From the NCBI RefSeq assembly GCF_000313565.1, contig NZ_HE578930.1, positions 144,176 through 208,175 on the forward strand: a DNA stretch of 64,000 bases, written 5' to 3'. The notes below the pieces were generated by a model that saw only the letters and a list, made by a program, of their open reading frames with translations, was not told where the DNA came from and ran no database searches. Shown here piece after piece: positions 35,825-43,800 of this stretch. Positions within the stretch are counted from its first letter, which is position 1, and every line of letters starts with the position of its first letter. Origin of the DNA: Dielma fastidiosa (GTDB lineage: Bacteria; Bacillota_I; Bacilli_A; Erysipelotrichales; Erysipelotrichaceae). The position numbers were made by a program, and so were the translations under genes.

Positions 35825-36497
35825 TGCCCCACACCACCTTTAAGTACTCTGGCTCTTTAGAGTTAAGTTCGATTTTCTCACGAATTCTGCGTATATGTAC
35901 CATTACTGTATTTTCACAGGAATAAGCTTCTTCATCCCAGACACGGCGGTATATTTCTTCAGCTGGAAACACTCTGCCTAAATTGCGCATCAGCAGGTCA
36001 ATGATTTTAGTTTCTATCGCTGTCAGCTTTACTGGCTCATCATCCGCAAACAGCGAACGCTCATCCACATGATAACGCAGTCTTCCATTATTAATAATAT
36101 TGACTGAATTAACACTGTTGATATCGCCAAGCCGCGTATAGCGTCTTAAATGACTTCTGACTCTGGCAACTAATTCCTGTGAGTTATAAGGTTTGGTGAT
36201 ATAATCATCAGCTCCCATGGACAGCCCTAAAACCTTATCCGTGTCTTCACTCTTGGCACTTAACACAATAATCGGTAAATTACGTCTTTCGCGTATCTTC
36301 ATGATGGCAGACAAGCCGTCTAACTTAGGCATCATGACATCAATCAGAATCAATTGAATGGAATGCTGAGCAATCAGCTCAAGTGCCTGTACACCATCAT
36401 AGGCTTTTAAAACATGATAGCCTTCCTTTTCTAACAGGATTGCAATGGCTTTCACAATCTCATGATCATCATCAACTACAAGCACACATTCATTCAT
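35787..36497 (-). CDS. OmpR-family response regulator
   Basis: 236 residues. Receiver domain with VLVVDDDHEIV, LIDVMMPKLDG (phospho-acceptor Asp53) and ADDYITKPYN; C-terminal winged helix (LLMRNLGRVFPAEEIYRRVW, TVMVHIRRIREKIE, VWGIGYKIE). Partner of the kinase that overlaps its 3' end. GGAGGGG before the ATG. An inverted repeat ATGATA...TATCAT lies about 90 nt upstream and may be an operator. Confidence 0.93.
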   Translation of the reverse strand: MNECVLVVDDDHEIVKAIAILLEKEGYHVLKAYDGVQALELIAQHSIQLILIDVMMPKLDGLSAIMKIRERRNLPIIVLSAKSEDTDKVLGLSMGADDYITKPYNSQELVARVRSHLRRYTRLGDINSVNSVNIINNGRLRYHVDERSLFADDEPVKLTAIETKIIDLLMRNLGRVFPAEEIYRRVWDEEAYSCENTVMVHIRRIREKIELNSKEPEYLKVVWGIGYKIEKMEKNI

Positions 36498-36688
36498 CTT
36501 AACCCCTCCTTGGCCTGTCTATATAATAGAACACGGTTCTTACAAAAAGCAGAACGCTTTTCTTAAATAAATCTTACATGATATAAGAATTGTATCATTG
36601 TCGGAAATAAAAGTCATCCTTAGCTGATATATCCTGCCAAATCTTCATTTATCTTACAGTAAGGCTTAAAGCACATGGCTGTTAAATA

Positions 36689-36728
36689 GAAAAAAGTGCT
36701 GAAACTCATAACGAATTTCAACACTTTT
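36689..36728 (-). terminator. terminator of the cold-shock gene
   Basis: An 11-bp stem (AAGTGTTGAAA / TTTCAGCACTT, one wobble) followed by a T-run on the minus strand. Confidence 0.88.
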
Positions 36729-36739
36729 CATGTTTTTAA

Positions 36740-36943
36740 TTAAGCAATTAAAGTAACATCAGCAGCCTGTTCGCCGCGGTTTCCTTCAACAATGGCAAAT
36801 CTTACACGCTGACCTTCATTTAAAGTCTTATAGCCATCGATTTGAATTGCTGAATAATGAATGAAAATTTCTTTTCCGCTTTCTTCAGTAATAAAACCAT
36901 AGCCCTTTTCTGCATTAAAAAATTTAACTGTTCCTGTACTCAT
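36740..36943 (-). CDS. csp: cold-shock protein
   Basis: 67 residues from ATG 36943 (TGGAGG, 7-nt spacing); a longer frame to 37003 covers the leader. Seen: [15 protein letters not shown] (RNP1) and IFIHYSAI (RNP2), the single OB-fold of CspA-type RNA chaperones. Monocistronic with its own terminator. The leader upstream is over 60 nt and can form a TAGGTA/TACCTA hairpin (about 36984-37020), as often seen in csp leaders. Confidence 0.95.
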   Translation of the reverse strand: MSTGTVKFFNAEKGYGFITEESGKEIFIHYSAIQIDGYKTLNEGQRVRFAIVEGNRGEQAADVTLIA

Positions 36944-37348
36944 TTTAGTACCTCCATTTTGTTCTGTAAACAAGCTGAAGTCGATAGGTATAAAAAAACA
37001 CATTCTTCCTTGTACCTAAGACATAAATACAACTCTCGAATGTGAATAAGTGAATCATAGATATTGCTTTGAATTACTTGTTCATCATAAGCGTTATCAG
37101 CCCAATAGTCAAGCTATTTCGTAAAATAATGCAAATATAAGCTTTTTTATTCATCGTGCCGTAAATAAAGCATCGTTTAATTTTGCTATGACCGACAAGA
37201 TGCGTTATATTTATTATATTAATTGTTTGTGATAACAGACATTTTAAAATTCCTTGATCCTCTAACTTTTCTTTAACCATCGTTTTGGTATAGTAACCAT
37301 GCAATCACAAGTACTCACATCTGATGAATACTAAAGGAGGATCATAAC
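36944..37348. other. gene-free stretch between csp and the small secreted protein gene
   Basis: Holds the csp leader and promoter on the minus strand and the leader of the gene at 37349 on the plus strand. A 76-codon minus frame at 37074-37304 has no ribosome binding site and no coding character. A TATAGT box near 37293 may be the plus-strand -10, without a clear -35. Otherwise AT-rich sequence with nothing I recognise. Confidence 0.5.
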
Positions 37349-37654
37349 ATGATTAAAAAAATTGCATTTGGTTTACTTAGCGCTTCAGCGCTTACTATGC
37401 TTACCGCATTGCCGGCATTCGCAGCTGGTGAAACAGAGATTGCGGCAGAAATTACACCTAGTGTTACAGTTGAAGAAAACTCTATAGTCATTGACGGCGG
37501 TGATACTGAAGGTGAAATTCAGAATTTAGAATTAGGCAATGATGAAAAAGGTGATACCTTCATCATGGATAACGGGGAAAAGGTTTATATTACCACAACA
37601 ACCGGTACTCTTGATGACAGTAATGTGACTATTACTTTCAAAAAAGCAAAATAA
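37349..37654 (+). CDS. small secreted protein preceding a two-component system
   Basis: 101 residues, start ATG after AAAGGAGG. Seen: a clear signal peptide (KKIAFGLLSASALTMLTAL) with an AFAAG-type cleavage site near residue 25, then about 75 acidic residues of likely beta structure (VTVEENSIVIDGGD, YITTTTGTLDDSNVTITF). No Cys, no sorting signal, no known family. It starts the unit that continues with a response regulator (48 nt later) and a kinase, so it may be a regulated product or a partner of the sensor. Function unknown. Confidence 0.8.
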   Translation: MIKKIAFGLLSASALTMLTALPAFAAGETEIAAEITPSVTVEENSIVIDGGDTEGEIQNLELGNDEKGDTFIMDNGEKVYITTTTGTLDDSNVTITFKKAK

Positions 37655-37702
37655 AGTTTAATATTGTGATTGTTTAAATAAACAGATAAGGATGTGAGGC
37701 AG

Positions 37703-38386
37703 ATGAAGATTTTGATTGTAGAAGATGAAAAAGATATGCAGCAGGCATTATGCTATGGTATGCGCAAAAGCGGTTATGCTGTAGATGCTGCCGATAACGG
37801 TCAAGATGCTGTCGAGCTTTGTGAATACAATGATTATGATTTAGTGATCCTTGATCTTAATCTACCCGGCATGGATGGTTTAAATGTACTTAAACATATT
37901 CGTGATAAGAATCTGCCAGCTAAAGTGCTGATTCTGTCCGCACGCTGTGATATCAGTGATAAGATTGAAGGATTAGATGGAGGGGCCAGCGATTATATGA
38001 CCAAGCCCTTTCATTTTAAGGAACTAGAGGCTCGTGTACGTGTCCTGCTTCGGCGTACCTTTATTCAGAATGAGGCTGCCCTTTCACGGGGCGGTCTTTA
38101 TCTGGATACAAATAAAAAGCAGGCCAGCTTTAAGGGTATGCCTATTGAACTATCGATGCGTGAGTTTTCAATTCTAGAATATTTAATGATGAATATGGGA
38201 CGGCCAGTCAGTGCTGAGGAATTGCTTGAACATGTCTGTGACAGTGAAGCAGATCCTTTTTCCAATCAAATCAAGGTATACATCAGTACCATTCGGCGAA
38301 AGCTGGCAGCCTTCAGTGATGAGAATATTATTAAAAATATAAGAGGGGCTGGTTATGTAATTAATAAGGAGGATGCTGAATGCTGA
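37703..38386 (+). CDS. OmpR-family response regulator
   Basis: 227 residues from ATG 37703. Seen: KILIVEDEKDMQ, VILDLNLPGMDG (Asp51), GASDYMTKPFHFKEL; C-terminal winged helix (SMREFSILEYLMMNMGRPVS, KVYISTIRRKL, IRGAGYVINK). Overlaps the kinase gene by 7 nt. Plus strand, unlike most of the host part of the window. Confidence 0.94.
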   Translation: MKILIVEDEKDMQQALCYGMRKSGYAVDAADNGQDAVELCEYNDYDLVILDLNLPGMDGLNVLKHIRDKNLPAKVLILSARCDISDKIEGLDGGASDYMTKPFHFKELEARVRVLLRRTFIQNEAALSRGGLYLDTNKKQASFKGMPIELSMREFSILEYLMMNMGRPVSAEELLEHVCDSEADPFSNQIKVYISTIRRKLAAFSDENIIKNIRGAGYVINKEDAEC

Positions 38387-39567
38387 AAAAATTATCACTG
38401 CGGGCTAGATTAACATTGTTATCCACACTGCTGACTACTAGTATGGCTGTTCTTCTGACATGTTTCTTTATGTTTAACGCAGACCGAATTTTTGTGAAGG
38501 ATCTGCCAATCATTTTTACCGCTCCTGATTCAGATGTCGCATTAACATTTAAGGCAGCTGAACCTTCGGCTGCTCTTGTTGACTCTAAAACATTGGATCA
38601 AGAGTCAGAGACCGATCCTTCCTATAACAATATTGATATAGTGGTTACTTTAACACAAGCCACACGCCAATTTAACTTATGGGGAATCGCCGGCTTATGT
38701 TTAATCACTCTGCTTGGCGGTGCGGCAGCCTGGCTGATGGCTGGCAAGGCATTGAAGCCTGTCAGAGAGTTATCTTCAGCGATTGAAAAGGTCAGTAACA
38801 ATGATTTATCGCTGCATGTAGAAACTACTGAGCGCGAGGATGAGATAAGTCAGTTAGGCAAATCATTTAATACAATGATGGATAAAGTCAATAGTTCCTT
38901 TGAACGGCAGAAAAGATTCAGCGCAAACGCGGCTCATGAGTTAAAAACACCGCTGGCAACGATACAGGTTGGTCTTGATGTCTTAGAGCTTGATGAAAAG
39001 CCTACACAGGAACAAATGGAATGGGCATTAACAGTTACAAAAGCAAATACTGAGCGAATGATTGAATTAGTAGAAAATTTATTTACGTTATCTTCAGATA
39101 AAGAATGTGATATGAATGATATCATAGACATACAAGATGTTTTCACACGCATAGTTGATGAGCTTGCAGCACAAATCGACAGCCGGCATTTACAGGTTAT
39201 AATGCAGATTTCTGATGATATAAAGCTTAAAGGAAATGCTGTGATGCTTTACCGCGCCTTGTTTAATCTTGTGGAAAACGCGATTAAGTATAATATTGAA
39301 AATGGCACTATTTTGATAACGGCTATCGAAGAGGAAGCTAAAATCAAGGTATCTGTCAGTGACAGCGGCATCGGTATTAATGAAGAAGATATGCAGCATA
39401 TATTCGAACCATTTTATCGTGCAGATCAGTCCCGTTCACGGTTAATGGGCGGATCAGGGTTAGGTTTATCGTTGGTGAATGATATAATAAAAAAACATGA
39501 TGCTGAAATTGATGTAGACAGCCAGCCAAATAGAGGCACTGTTTTTACTGTAATGTTTAAAAAATAA
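38380..39567 (+). CDS. sensor histidine kinase (HAMP-HisKA-HATPase)
   Basis: 395 residues. Layout: helix ~13-33, a short extracytoplasmic loop (~34-100), helix ~103-123, HAMP (~125-178; KALKPVRELSSAIEKVS), HisKA with NAAHELKTPLATIQ (His186), HATPase with LVENAIKYN, DSGIGINEEDMQ and GGSGLGLSLV. Standard small sensor; the loop of about 70 residues could contact the small secreted protein encoded upstream. No close terminator seen before the tRNA. Confidence 0.94.
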   Translation: MLKKLSLRARLTLLSTLLTTSMAVLLTCFFMFNADRIFVKDLPIIFTAPDSDVALTFKAAEPSAALVDSKTLDQESETDPSYNNIDIVVTLTQATRQFNLWGIAGLCLITLLGGAAAWLMAGKALKPVRELSSAIEKVSNNDLSLHVETTEREDEISQLGKSFNTMMDKVNSSFERQKRFSANAAHELKTPLATIQVGLDVLELDEKPTQEQMEWALTVTKANTERMIELVENLFTLSSDKECDMNDIIDIQDVFTRIVDELAAQIDSRHLQVIMQISDDIKLKGNAVMLYRALFNLVENAIKYNIENGTILITAIEEEAKIKVSVSDSGIGINEEDMQHIFEPFYRADQSRSRLMGGSGLGLSLVNDIIKKHDAEIDVDSQPNRGTVFTVMFKK

Positions 39568-39707
39568 ACAGATGATTAAGGGGAAGCTATATCATTTGTT
39601 CGGATAGCATATCCATCTTGAAATTTATTATAATATCATATTCTAACTTCAACTTAAGACAATCTGCCAGAAAATCGGTTATTTTTCAAAAGAAATCACT
39701 TTTAGTC

Positions 39708-39736
39708 TTGATAATTTAGTTAAAATAGGTTAAAAT
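39708..39736 (+). promoter_or_regulatory. promoter of the tRNA-Leu gene
   Basis: TTGATA, 17 bp, TAAAAT, ending 12 nt before the first tRNA base. Confidence 0.75.
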
Positions 39737-39748
39737 TATCAAGCAGAT

Positions 39749-39834
39749 GCAGAAGTGGTGAAACGGCAGACACGCTGTCTTCAGGTGGCAGTGCACACAC
39801 GTGCGTGAGGGTTCAAATCCCTTCTTCTGCACCA
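39749..39834 (+). tRNA. tRNA-Leu (anticodon CAG), likely prophage attachment gene
   Basis: 86 nt including an encoded CCA. Acceptor GCAGAAG pairs with CTTCTGC; anticodon stem CTGTC/GGCAG with anticodon CAG at 39782-39784; a long variable arm (class II) and GGTTCAAATCC as T arm. Prophage late genes begin about 1 kb beyond its 3' end, as expected for integration at a tRNA 3' end. The tRNA is intact, so the phage-side att sequence would carry the same 3' end. Confidence 0.95.
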
Positions 39835-39845
39835 TGATATTAATA

Positions 39846-39872
39846 AAACGCTGAAATATCGGCGTTTTTTTA
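39846..39872 (+). terminator. terminator of the tRNA-Leu gene
   Basis: A 7-bp stem (ACGCTGA / TCGGCGT) with loop AATA, then T7, 14 nt past the tRNA. Confidence 0.88.
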
Positions 39873-39889
39873 TTTTTAAATACTTAAAG

Positions 39890-39909
39890 CTCCTACAAAA
39901 CTCCTACAA
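39890..39909 (+). repeat. tandem CTCCTACAA repeat near the attachment site
   Basis: Two copies of CTCCTACAA spaced 11 bp apart (one helical turn), 56 nt beyond the tRNA. Position and spacing fit arm-type integrase binding sites; function inferred. Confidence 0.5.
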
Positions 39910-39998
39910 TTATCTAGTATATTTTATATTTTGTTTTATAATTGCTATTAATCATTCGTTTTTTTGTTATAATGAGTATAACTTTGGAGGGTGGAAAT

Positions 39999-40853
39999 AT
40001 GAAAAAAATATCCGCATTAGTATTGGCATTGTTGATGTTGTTTACATCTGCACCTATAAAAGCTGAAGAAAGTGCAGGCTGGATTAAAGAAGATGGAATT
40101 TATTATTTTTATGAAAACGGTCAAAAGAAAACCGGATGGATCAAAGACAGTATGAATTGCTGGTATTATCTGGACTATAAAACCGGAGCAATGAAAACAG
40201 GTTGGGCAGCTGATGGAAACAAGTGGTATTGGTTGAATCCCTTCAACGGTATAATGCAAACTGGATGGCAAACAATCAACGAAAAAAAATATTTTTTTAC
40301 CGATTCTGGTGATATGGTTGTAGGTAAAATTCGACTTTTAGATAATTTATATACATTTGCAAATGATGGTAGTTTAATAAAAACAGAAAAATATGATTTA
40401 ATTTGCAATTTTGATACAGCTATCGATGAAGCATACAATTTAAATGGATACATTGATCAACTAACCACTTTCTTTCATGATGATTTAAAAGAGACAGCAC
40501 GAAATATAAAGAAAGAAAAATATATCGAGTATGTATATGAACAAATTGATGATATGTATAATCAATTTGAAAGTTTGAGTTATGCAGATAGTACATGTTT
40601 CAAAGAGGAATATAATGATGATCGTCTATATGTCGTTGAAATTAAAACTTGGTTTGATGAATTTGTAGAAACTAAAAAGTTACCAAAATACTTCCCTGAA
40701 TTTAACATTGATATATTAAACCAAATGCTCACAACAGTTGATTATTTTCTAGGCGATTTTAATACAAATAGTGAGAATACAGCAGAATTTATAAAGAATC
40801 AAACAGAATGGTATCAAGAGGTATATGCTGATTACAAAAAGTTTGTTAAATAA
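39999..40853 (+). CDS. secreted cell-wall-binding (choline-binding-type repeat) protein, prophage cargo
   Basis: 284 residues from ATG 39999 (GGAGGG, 7-nt spacing); an earlier frame start has no ribosome binding site. Seen: signal peptide (KKISALVLALLMLFTSAP), then four or five aromatic repeats of about 20 residues between 26 and 115 (GWIKEDGIYYFYENGQ, GWIKDSMNCWYYLD, GWAADGNKWYWLN, GWQTINEKKYFFTDSG), then ~160 charged helical residues with no recognised family. The repeats bind wall choline or similar polymers. The gene faces the late genes, is AT-richer than they are, and lies between the tRNA and the lysis end: the classic place for lysogenic-conversion cargo. Role of the C-terminal domain unknown. 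Confidence 0.85.
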   Translation: MKKISALVLALLMLFTSAPIKAEESAGWIKEDGIYYFYENGQKKTGWIKDSMNCWYYLDYKTGAMKTGWAADGNKWYWLNPFNGIMQTGWQTINEKKYFFTDSGDMVVGKIRLLDNLYTFANDGSLIKTEKYDLICNFDTAIDEAYNLNGYIDQLTTFFHDDLKETARNIKKEKYIEYVYEQIDDMYNQFESLSYADSTCFKEEYNDDRLYVVEIKTWFDEFVETKKLPKYFPEFNIDILNQMLTTVDYFLGDFNTNSENTAEFIKNQTEWYQEVYADYKKFVK

Positions 40854-40859
40854 AAAAAT

Positions 40860-40893
40860 TAGGTGCAAGCCGTAAGAGCCTACACCTTTTTTC
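40860..40893. terminator. possible bidirectional terminator between cargo gene and late genes
   Basis: AGGTG...CACCT arms with an A-run on one side and a T-run on the other, in the 40-nt gap between two convergent stops. Only 5 bp of stem and a large loop, so tentative. Confidence 0.4.
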
Positions 40894-43800
40894 TATTCAT
40901 AAGGATTCTTTTTAGAAGACGTTAACACTCTATACATATAGGCTTTCTGTATTCTTGATAAACCGGAATCATTCAGCATCTTCTGAATATCTTCTGAATT
41001 GTTACCCTTGATGTTGTTGTAATAGATGAAATCATCTACCTCAATGCCTACTTTATCAGCTTCCATTGCGCTAGTTACCCACTTGTCAGCTTTATACCCC
41101 GGTGTAAGTTCCAGTTTTGCTGATTGCTTCGCATATTCATATACATCATTGATCAGATTGGCTTTCAGTTCATCACTGGCTTTTTTATAATAGGCTGAAT
41201 AAATGGTATCCTCTAATAATTCATGTGATGTCTGCCCTACTTCTTTTGAATACTGATCGTATTCAGCTGCGGTCAGGTTCTTAGTCTCACCGTTGACTGT
41301 GTAATACTTGCTTGGATAGGATGGCAGCGTGTTGTAGTCTGAATTGATTTTGTACAGACGTTCTAATTCTTTTTCAAGATCGGTTCGTTTATCTGTGGAT
41401 ATATAACCAGGGGATAATGTATTTTCAAAGATACGCTCCGGTAAGCTGTCTTTTTGTTCATTGCCCCATACATCTAGTTTAGGCTGTACTAATTGATTCG
41501 CAAATGGAATCTTTGTTAACGCTCGATTAATAGGTATTTGCAGTATTTGAGGGATTGGTGAGTTCTTATCTACATAATACGGATCACGTCGTGTACCGTC
41601 TGCAATGTTTGTGATTTGTCCAAGCAACGTTGGCACTCCTTGCGATAAGTAACTTGTTGACATATTAATCAGTATGTCAGTTAAAGGACTGTCACTATAG
41701 CCTGCGGTTTTAATCGTGGAACTAATTCCCTGCAACATCGACATGTCTATGATTGGTTCAGCGATCCTTGCTGCACTGTCAATGAAATTCGTAACAGAGA
41801 AACCTTTTTGATTCTGCATATCCTCAAATAAGGAAGCTCCCATAAAGATTGGCATTGATGAAGGAGCTGCCCAATCTACTGTATAAGATACATCACCAAT
41901 TTTTATAGCATAATCCTGTGCGCCCATAGCCTGATCGAACTTGTCTTTTTTCTTATCATCATCGTCTCCTGTCGACGTCAATATGCCCATATACGAAAGC
42001 CATGAGCCTAATAAGAATAAACCTGTACCTGTTAAACCTGAAGCTATCTCGTCAATGGCCTGATTCGGTGTCATTTTGCCGTCTTGCACATTCGTAAGCA
42101 TGTCATACACACCCTTAACAACTCCTGCAGGTGAATATTCCATTCCTCGTTGTAAGATGTTCATAGGGGTCTTTGTAAATGGCATAAAGCCTTCACCAAT
42201 GACCTGAGACAGCTTATTCTTGTTTTTCATGTTGTTGATACACTGTGCGAAATAACTGTTATCTCGGTATGTAGCTTTCTGAGCTTCCTGAACGGCATAA
42301 TTTCTAGCTTCATCCAGAACAGTTATTGAAGCGGTGTTAGGGTCAATTTGGTTTGCTTTCAGATATTGCGCTAAACTGTTTGCATAATGATATTTAGAAA
42401 ACCACGCATCTTCTTTTTCAAGTGCAGTGAAATTGAAGTTTTTCAGCCATTCAAGCACATTACTTTTAAAGACGCGTTTTTGTCTTTCAATACCTATCTT
42501 ATCCTGATACTTGCCATTCTCACCCATAACCGCATCTTTATACTGCTCATAATCGGACTTAGCCCATTGAACAAGCTGCTGATCCGCTTTGCTCAACAAA
42601 GATTTGCTCATTTTGAAATCATCAGTACCCAAAGTATTTTTATACGCATTTTCTAAACCATACCCAATAATATCTTTCATCTGCTTCATTGGCATGAACA
42701 AAGCATTTCCAACAATGTTTCTGACGTGAGTTCTAGGATTGCCAAGCATTGATAGATAACGCCAAGCATTCCATTTTTCCATCCAGTTAGCCGGCATCTG
42801 ATCCGCTAAATCTTGCTTGATGTTATCTACTCGATTCAGCATTTCCTCATGGCTTGTAGAATTAAGCAGATCGTTAGCCATGCCCTCCTTGATTTTAACC
42901 GGTTGTGCTTTATTGCCATATTTCTTAGACAATTCTTGATTCAACTGATTTTCAATCGTTTGCAGTGAATATAACTGCCCGTCAGGTGTCATTTTCTTTA
43001 GCAAGCTGAAAGCCTGAACATTCTGACCGGCCTTAGTAGCTTGAACACTTAACTCAGAAGCGATCTTCATAGCCTCTGCAGTATTGCCGCTGTTAATCGC
43101 TTGATTATATAACTGCTGCCCTAGAGCAATAGAGTTTTTATCGGCAGGGGTGTGTCCATTTACAATATCGTTCCAGACAGCCTTAGACGCTTGATAACCG
43201 TAATTATTCAGCATATCTTCCGCATACTTTAAAGATTGTTTATCTGATATAACCTCATGGCTCATCTTTCCATTTGCAATCTCTGTTTTCAAATCATTCA
43301 CAACATCATTCGGTGTAACTTCTGATTCCATTAAAGTTCTGGCATATAAGCTAGTTACATCTTTATCTGATGTCTGCTTAGGAACTGGATCAATACGTGC
43401 AGGGTCTACACCTGTTTTGATTGCGCCATAATCTTTCAGCATTTGATCATAGTCAGATAATGATTTTCCCATTGATGGTTTTTGATCTGAGTTTAACAAT
43501 CCTGCTTTTTCTAATGCAATTTGCATATCTGTCTTGTAATTTCCGTTCATTTGATAGTTGACTTTTTGATCGCTTTTGCGTACACTATGTATGAAGCCAT
43601 CAAGTTTTTTTACCCGGTTGGGCAATTGGAGCCCTTGCGCGTTAAAAAGTTGTTGGCTTTTTTTATTATCTAAGTATAATATGTCATCTCCTGTTATTTT
43701 TTCAAGGAAACCTTTCGAATCATCTTTTGCATAAAATGTGTCCAATACATTGGCATCTATTTGTATATTATTATACATACCACTTGTATCAACATCAATT

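Noticed and set aside
37074..37304. 76-codon minus-strand frame between csp and the small secreted protein gene
   Set aside because: No ribosome binding site, unusual composition, and it would cover the regulatory region of the gene at 37349.
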